This document shows positions 58,061-64,000 of a stretch of DNA of 64,000 nt, in pieces. Position numbers and translations under genes: made by a program. The notes beneath the pieces were generated by a model. That model had not been told where the DNA came from, searched no databases, and was given only the letters and a program-made list of their open reading frames with translations. Source of the DNA: Beaufortia kweichowensis (taxonomy: Eukaryota > Chordata > Actinopteri > Cypriniformes > Gastromyzontidae). Where the stretch lies: NCBI GenBank assembly GCA_019155185.1, contig CM032807.1, positions 13,730,700 through 13,794,699 on the forward strand, in the 5' to 3' direction. Each line of letters begins with the position of its first letter. Position 1 is the first letter of the stretch.

Positions 58061-59040
58061 TGTCTCCTAAGAAGTAAATAAACCACCTCATAATAATACC
58101 ACGTACTCTCATTTTTTGCTTTGGAACATTCAAGGACATACTTGCAACTATTTTACAGTCTGTTTAAACTCTCAGTTTAAAAATAACCTATTTGGGTGTT
58201 TTTATGTTTGTAAAATGTAATACTTAAATAGCATACATTTTTTAGTTAAATCCTAAATCTGGCTTCACCATTTTGCATGGTACTTTTTGAAGGAAGATGC
58301 TACCACTAGGTGGTGATAAAAGGTAAACGGACTTTAAAATTGATGCGATGGAAGACGCGATATTGGTGCCGAGCTTTGGGTAGCAGAAGACGCGTTAGAT
58401 CCAAAAGCGCTGGGAAGAAAATTCGGCTTATAAGCAAACATCCTTACGGGTAAAGCAAAGATCAATACTTTTCCAGTTAAGATGGATTATCTTCGTTATC
58501 AACATGGGCAAGGGAAGTAAAAAATCCTGTTAAAGAAAAACAAATTACAATAAAAATAGGTAGAAAATGCAAATAAGTGAGACTTTTTTCCTAATTATTA
58601 TTATTAATAATAACAATAATAACGCCAATAATAATGATAATAATAATAATATTTACATTACATTTAGGCATTTAGATGACTCTTTTATCCAAAGCGACTT
58701 ACAAACATTAGGAGACAAATAATAATAATGATAATTATATTAGTTGTTATTATGTACATTTCTCAATACATTTTAATTATTTCACTTTTTATGATATTAT
58801 CTATTGATATTAAAGACCCGTTATTGGTTTCTTACTTTCAATAATGTGCATGTTGACCCGCATTTGTTACTCAAAATAATGAATATGTAGACAACAATGT
58901 GGACGTTCTGTGGTTTATTGAAATGCTATGTTTACAAGACTTATTCTTAATAAGACACTTTTAACATTATGTGAAGTTTATTTAACAGAGATTACATAAT
59001 CATGTAATCCATCCAATCAGCGCTAATCAGCTCACCGTAT
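58061..59040. other. AT-rich spacer with (AAT)n and a SINE tail
   Basis: An (AAT)n-like run is at 58594-58652, followed by the repeat tail at 58650-58715. A CTCF-like word (CCACTAGGTGGTG) is near 58293. No gene is seen. Confidence 0.4.
58650..58715 (-). repeat. Teleost SINE/LINE-tail repeat copy
   Basis: CATTTAGATGACTCTTTTAT then CCAAAGCGACTTACAAACAT then TAGGAGACAA, the same word string as at 16790-16840. Confidence 0.7.
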
Positions 59041-60725
59041 ATTTATCAGTTCTTCACTCCTGTCCTGTGACAGTTTTGCTGCTTTTCAGCCCATCTCCTC
59101 ACTCTCGTCTGGTACCTATCACAGTCGAGGAGGAGGAGTACTCTGGGTTCGGACCAAATGTCGAGCTCGGAGACCTCCCATCGGACAGCATGGCAAATAC
59201 ACATTTGTAACCATATTTGATTAATTGCGAGTGAGAATTCGTGAATTTAAAACTTCACCGAGGACCAAATATAGGCCTGCAGGTCAGAATTATGTTTTTA
59301 CATGAATTAGTAAAACAGGAACGATGAACTATTACTTTTAGTTCACAGTCATTTTAAAAGGAAATAAAATCAAACGACCCCTGTGTGGGATTTAACTTTT
59401 TTTCTTCATATAACTGTTGTGAACAATAATTGAATTACATATATAAAATAAATATAAAATATGTTTGCAGAAAAATGTTTTTGCATAAATATTTTTACAC
59501 AATTTACAGATTTTTATGACATCGACCCTGTTATTTTAAACAAACATTTATATAGTCCATATAGCTTATTACAGGTGTATGTACAATTTTTAAACCGAGT
59601 AATTTAAGTGCTTCTGCACATATAGCTAATGCTTTAATTACTGTCAGTGTCCCTGCCTCAAAAAGAGAAAAAGAAGTGCTGTTGGGGATGATTTTGTCAC
59701 GAAAAATAATTTGCCTGACAGAACACCGTAGAGTGACCACACTGCGTTTTAAGTTTCAAGAATTAAAAATATTGCTTATATTTCATACATGTAAAATGAA
59801 ATATAACAAAGATATACATACAACTGCGTAAACATATAATTTAAGAATAAATGAGGGCTAATTGTTTTGTCCAATTATTTGTATCCTTTTAGTGAACAAG
59901 ATACGACTTGAACTTGATGTTTTGTTTACTGTAGGTTTGAAATGAAACAAGCAAAATAGCTGTTACAATTGTATATGACTGTCGGGTATAGTTAAACAAC
60001 AAAGAAATCGAATTAAGAGTGTGTCTTTCTGATGCTCAGCAATTTGTTTAAAAAAAGGTCTATTCGCAGTGCGACTCAGTGCACTAATCTGATTTTAACA
60101 CTTTTAAAAAGATACTCCACCCCTAGTAACAAAACGCAGAGTAGCCTATGGTGCGTCATTTCTGCGCGTATCCAATGTGAACACTCGAGTTGTTCGTGGT
60201 CATTGAGCTTTTATTTCTCTTCCTTTATGTAGAGGTGTCGGACTGGTAACACCCACCACGTTTCCCAGGATCAGTCATAATAACAGGATCACTCTTCAAG
60301 TGGAAGCTGCTACGACCATCAACAAAATCCAAGCGTGGTCGCAAAGCGCTGACACATAAGCGCTGCTCTGATGCCATGCTAACCACAAACATTTCCGAAT
60401 ATGGAGATTTCTTTTTGATTTAAAGAAGTCGGTGAAGAGGTAGATTGCATGTGACGACCAGAAAGACAACTTTACGTATTTGTATAAAAGGTAACTGTGC
60501 TGTCCTTTATTTGTTGCTGTCCCGTATTCCTCAAAGCGTCTGGCAATACGGTTTATTTACATTAAAAGCAGTTGAAAGGAAACAGAAACTGTTTACAGGA
60601 CATGGTCTATCATCTCAGCGGATTACCAACAGCTGGATACACTGGATGAACAAAAGGAATTAAACCACTCAAATTAATTGGGAGATAATAATTTGCATCA
60701 ACTTTAAGAAAAGCTCTATATGCTG
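59041..60725 (+). promoter_or_regulatory. meis2: meis2 promoter and 5' UTR region
   Basis: Upstream of the meis2 start codon. The segment 59090-59290 is GC-richer (GTCGAGGAGGAGGAG, GTCGAGCTCGGAGACCTCCC) and ends with a possible donor (CTGCAG|GTCAGA at 59284), so it may hold an upstream non-coding exon. The part 60235-60725 is likely 5' UTR. Exact transcription starts are not determined. Confidence 0.4.
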
Positions 60726-62216
60726 ATGGCTCAACGGGTACGTCCTTTTACAAATCCTTCGCGTAACTACACTACACTTGAACCAACTTTAAACTTTTTT
60801 GCTTTAATTTTAAATATTTGTATTTAGATGACACATATTAGGCAACAAATGTGTTTTAAGTTATATAACGATACAGCCATGTCTTGTTGCAGTACGAAGA
60901 CCTTGCCCACTACGGTGGAGGTATGGACGGACTCGGGGTTCCGACGCCCATGTACGGGGACCCACATGCACCGCGGCCCCTGCCGCAAGTTCACCATTTG
61001 AACCACGGACCACCACCACATGCCAACCAACACTACGGGGCCCACGCACCACACAGTATCATTCCCAGCAGCATGGGCACAGCTGTCAACGACGCACTTA
61101 AAAGAGACAAGGACCAAATATATGGGTAGGCTACTCTGCAATGTAATACATAACATTCTTCACACCTTAGAATTTAGAGGGGTGGTTGGCATACAACAAT
61201 CACTAATATGTTAATAATTTCTCTAAGGCACCCGTTATTTCCCCTACTGGCGCTGGTTTTTGAGAAATGCGAGCTTGCGACAAGTACGCCGAGAGAGCCG
61301 GGGATCGCTGGAGGAGATGTGTGCTCTTCTGACTCTTTTAATGAGGACATCGCTGTGTTTGCCAAACAGGTGATTGACCACAAACATCCCGAGTAACTCA
61401 TATGATTATTTTCATATTAGGCTACCTGGAAACACCCCTTTGTTTCAAGCACAATAAAAGTAGTGTTGCCTTGGTAATTGTTGCATTATCCAAATTATTT
61501 TCTATTATATTGTATTGTATTGTATTGAATATGTGTAATTTATGAAATATTTGCTATTTGTGATTTTAGGTTTTAATTGTGTTATTTTAAAATTGTCTTA
61601 TAGATACGCGCAGAGAAGCCGTTATTTTCCTCGAATCCAGATTTAGACAATTTGGTGAGTGTAAAATGTTGTTTGATAAATCTCGAACAAAGCTTGTTGT
61701 AAGTAAATCGTGGGTAGCCTAAGTCTGCTGCAAAGGCGTGGGGTCTTTACCCTTAAAGCATAGACTGCCTAGATTTACACTTCTGTAATACCATGACAAC
61801 AATTACTATTGCTGTTTTAGCTGTTATTTGGATGTTTTATTATTTCGTTTGTTAATGTCTTTTTCTAGATGATACAGTCAATACAAGTATTACGATTCCA
61901 TCTCTTAGAACTCGAAAAGGTATGTTTTTGTCTTTTAAAATTAAGTCAATTGTATGGTTAATGTATTTATTATGTATTTATATTAATGTATTTTATTTTT
62001 TATATTTGATATAATATATATATATAACATATTTTATATTATATTTTGTTTAATCTTATTACATATCAGGTGCACGAGCTTTGCGACAATTTTTGCAATC
62101 GGTATATAAGCTGCTTAAAGGGAAAAATGCCCATAGATCTGGTAATTGATGAACGGGATGGATGCAAGGGAGACTTCGATGACCTCTCAGGATCCTCCAC
62201 AAATCTCACAGATCAC
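60726..62216 (+). CDS. meis2: MEIS2 homeobox protein, N-terminal half (exons 1-6)
   Basis: Six coding exons join in phase: 60726-60737 (MAQR), 60893-61125, 61228-61369, 61604-61654, 61869-61919 and 62070-62216. The encoded 212 residues begin MAQRYEDLAHYGG and include HPLFPLLALVFEKCELA and the exon-5/6 helices LRFHLLELEKVHELCDNFC, i.e. the bipartite Meis/PBX-interaction domain. The stretch VIDERDGCKGDFDDLSGSST resembles MEIS2 (VIDERDG...LSGSSTNL) more than MEIS1 (VIDDREG). MEIS2 is a TALE homeodomain cofactor of PBX and HOX in nuclei of developing brain, eye, limb and heart. The homeodomain exons lie to the right of the window, so the gene is incomplete here by position only. Whether it is meis2a or meis2b is not decided. 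Confidence 0.95.
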
Positions 62217-64000
62217 GTAAGTTTTAATTGTTCGTCTGTGACATCATCAAGTTGACATTTTAGGGAAGTTGTTAGTACAGGCTGTTGACGGTGAATGTCC
62301 CAAGCCTCTTTTCCTTCAAAATGTAGGCCACGTTTTATATTTTAGGCTAAACTAAACCGTGATCCTCTGTAAATAATGACTGTATTAGACAATCTTTTTG
62401 CATGTCACCTTAAATACAAAAAACTTTTTATGTTTAATGTTTAACATTTAACATGTTAGGTTTCACAAATTCAAACAATAAGTATAAAAAACAAGTGGTG
62501 TTTCTTTTATGCATTTTGCAAATTCAGCCTGGTCAATTTAATATGATTTTAATATGCTTTGTTTCTCAATATTTACCTCTCAGTATTTGTATTGTCTCAG
62601 ATGTACATTTCCCTTTTCTTTTTTTTCTGGGCTTTCTTCATTCATCTTCACAATTATTTTAGTCTGGTAAAAATAGTAGAAGAGTAATTACTCAGGTAAA
62701 TATGTTCATTTACAGTATGTAAACAATATTATCTAAAACCACTTTTATTTGCTTTCATATAATTTATTAAGGCATTGCCTTTTCTAATTTGATCTTATAA
62801 GGACATATCTTATTTTAAAAGAGGTATGATGATGATCATGCACATCATGTTGGGTGCAGGTGTTGCAAAGGATCAGAGTTTTCCCCCCTCTGTCCAGCTC
62901 TGTTGGCCCTAATGATCAGCGTTTCATTTGCACGTGAATGCGCTATTGTCTTTGAACTGATTGGATTGTTATTGTTGAGCGGGGGGGACACTTCTTTCAC
63001 TCAGGGACCAACAGTGTGTTCTTTACAGTTGTGCTTCCTATTATCAATGCACCACCCCCTGTCACAGGAACAAAACCAAAGAATTAAGATGAACAGAACT
63101 TTACATTCTGCTGGACCTGTTACAAGTGAAATTGTTTTAAGAGAAGGAATGAGGAAAGAGGCTATAAACTGATTTAGTATAAAACTGATCTGTTTTACAT
63201 TAAAACCATTCAGCCATTTGCTATAATATTTCTTGCATAATCAAGTTTATTTTTTAGTATATAATTATCATTTAACATTAGACAATTTTCCACATGTAAA
63301 CAGTGGAATGTGAGGTCTAACAATCTGAACTTGGTCAGCTAAAATGTTTTGTTGAGGATGTCCTTTTGTGTCCTCGACAATAACTGTAATATTTTATTGA
63401 TGTTCCTGTAATATTTTATTGATTTACAAGTGTGCTGTGTGACACAAAACAATTAGGTGATGGGGAAGATGGTAGGCTTCGGAAACGATATTAACAATGC
63501 ACACATAAAGACATAAGCCCACAGACTGCTTTTGTGTGTACTAATGAGAAAACAGTAAAGGGTCTTTATTGTTGTTGAGGCTTATTTTGAGCTTTCCTAA
63601 AGCTCTTCAGTTGATCACCATCAGGCAAACAGCTGACGCTAAGGGTCTGAAGAGGAACGGCTGCTGTTTGCCTTCATGTTGAGCCGATTTAAGTGTTTTA
63701 CATCCAGTTCTGGTTAAAAGGGGGACCACTGGTTTCTTGCGGACATTTACTGTCAGACACTGGGAGAAGCAGTTACTTAGGTCTTGGCTTGATATAGTCC
63801 GTGTTAGGTACTGCATGCTGATTTCTGGGTTGTCTCGACCTTTTTGTGCAACTTTTGTTTCAGCTAATTTTTTTGTAAATTGGCATTTTTCAGCACTGAC
63901 AAAATAGAAACTAGGTGTTTACAATACCTTATTGTGTTTTGTTATTGTCACTGTATACTATACTTATTAGGTTGCCTGTATTTGTCTTTTTTTTCACATA
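62217..64000 (+). other. meis2: meis2 intron 6 (start)
   Basis: It opens with the donor CAC|GTAAGT. I searched by eye for the next MEIS2 exon (Ser-Trp-Arg-Asp-His region) and did not find it. The segment 62840-63080 has a texture unlike the AT-rich remainder and may be a conserved enhancer (see findings). Confidence 0.5.

Noticed and set aside
60824..61156. A 110-codon minus strand ORF
   Set aside because: It is the antisense shadow of meis2 exon 2.

Overview
The window is vertebrate nuclear DNA from a teleost fish, most likely a cyprinid close to zebrafish. The evidence is intron-bearing genes with GT-AG splice sites, AT-rich spacers full of microsatellites, fish-type interspersed repeats (tRNA-derived SINEs, hAT, PIF/Harbinger, Tc1 and BEL/Pao remnants), and a fish-specific NLR with a FISNA-NACHT exon. 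There are no operons. Each gene was rebuilt by joining exons whose reading phases agree.

Gene order, left to right: flrt2 (+, single coding exon, 1498-3480); an alpha-1-antitrypsin-like serpin (-, 12606-10970, four coding exons plus a 5' UTR exon near 12841-12885); an NLR-C/NLRC3-like gene (+, 20202-26636, nine coding exons, one frameshift near 23445); glrx5 (+, 28240-29013, two exons); a decayed HECT-domain gene piece (-, 30422-29629); a composite H/ACA small Cajal body RNA recognised as U93/SCARNA13, sitting in the intron of a small two-exon host transcript (+, about 31645-31922); kcnk10, i.e. TREK-2 (-, 49299-35881, seven coding exons plus a phase-compatible alternative first exon at 47439-47388); and the 5' half of meis2 (+, exons 1-6, 60726-62216), whose homeodomain exons lie beyond the right edge.

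FLRT2, SERPINA1, GLRX5, SNHG10/SCARNA13 and KCNK10 all lie on human 14q31-q32, so this is a conserved syntenic block. The NLR and the HECT fragment look like fish-specific insertions into it. MEIS2 is on human 15q, so its position here is a fish-lineage junction.

The spaces between genes are mostly decayed mobile elements. The clearest are a 690-bp non-autonomous hAT element with a perfect 8-bp target duplication (53287-53976), a 546-bp terminal-inverted-repeat MITE (13208-13753), a hAT-like element (15320-16225), a PIF/Harbinger DDE transposase piece (51047-51325), a Myb/SANT-like piece (39873-40031), a LINE reverse-transcriptase piece (10210-10401) and a BEL/Pao polyprotein tail (44679-44951). 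Long simple repeats occur at 18541-18639, 32277-32803 and 56333-56447.

The most rewarding observation is the U93 guide RNA. Its two 3'-domain pockets pair with the expected sites in U2 and U5 snRNA, and its host transcript has an in-frame 19-codon ORF across the splice junction. I found no wholly new biological system. The least described items are that micro-ORF, the alternative kcnk10 first exon, the frameshifted NLR and the HECT relic.
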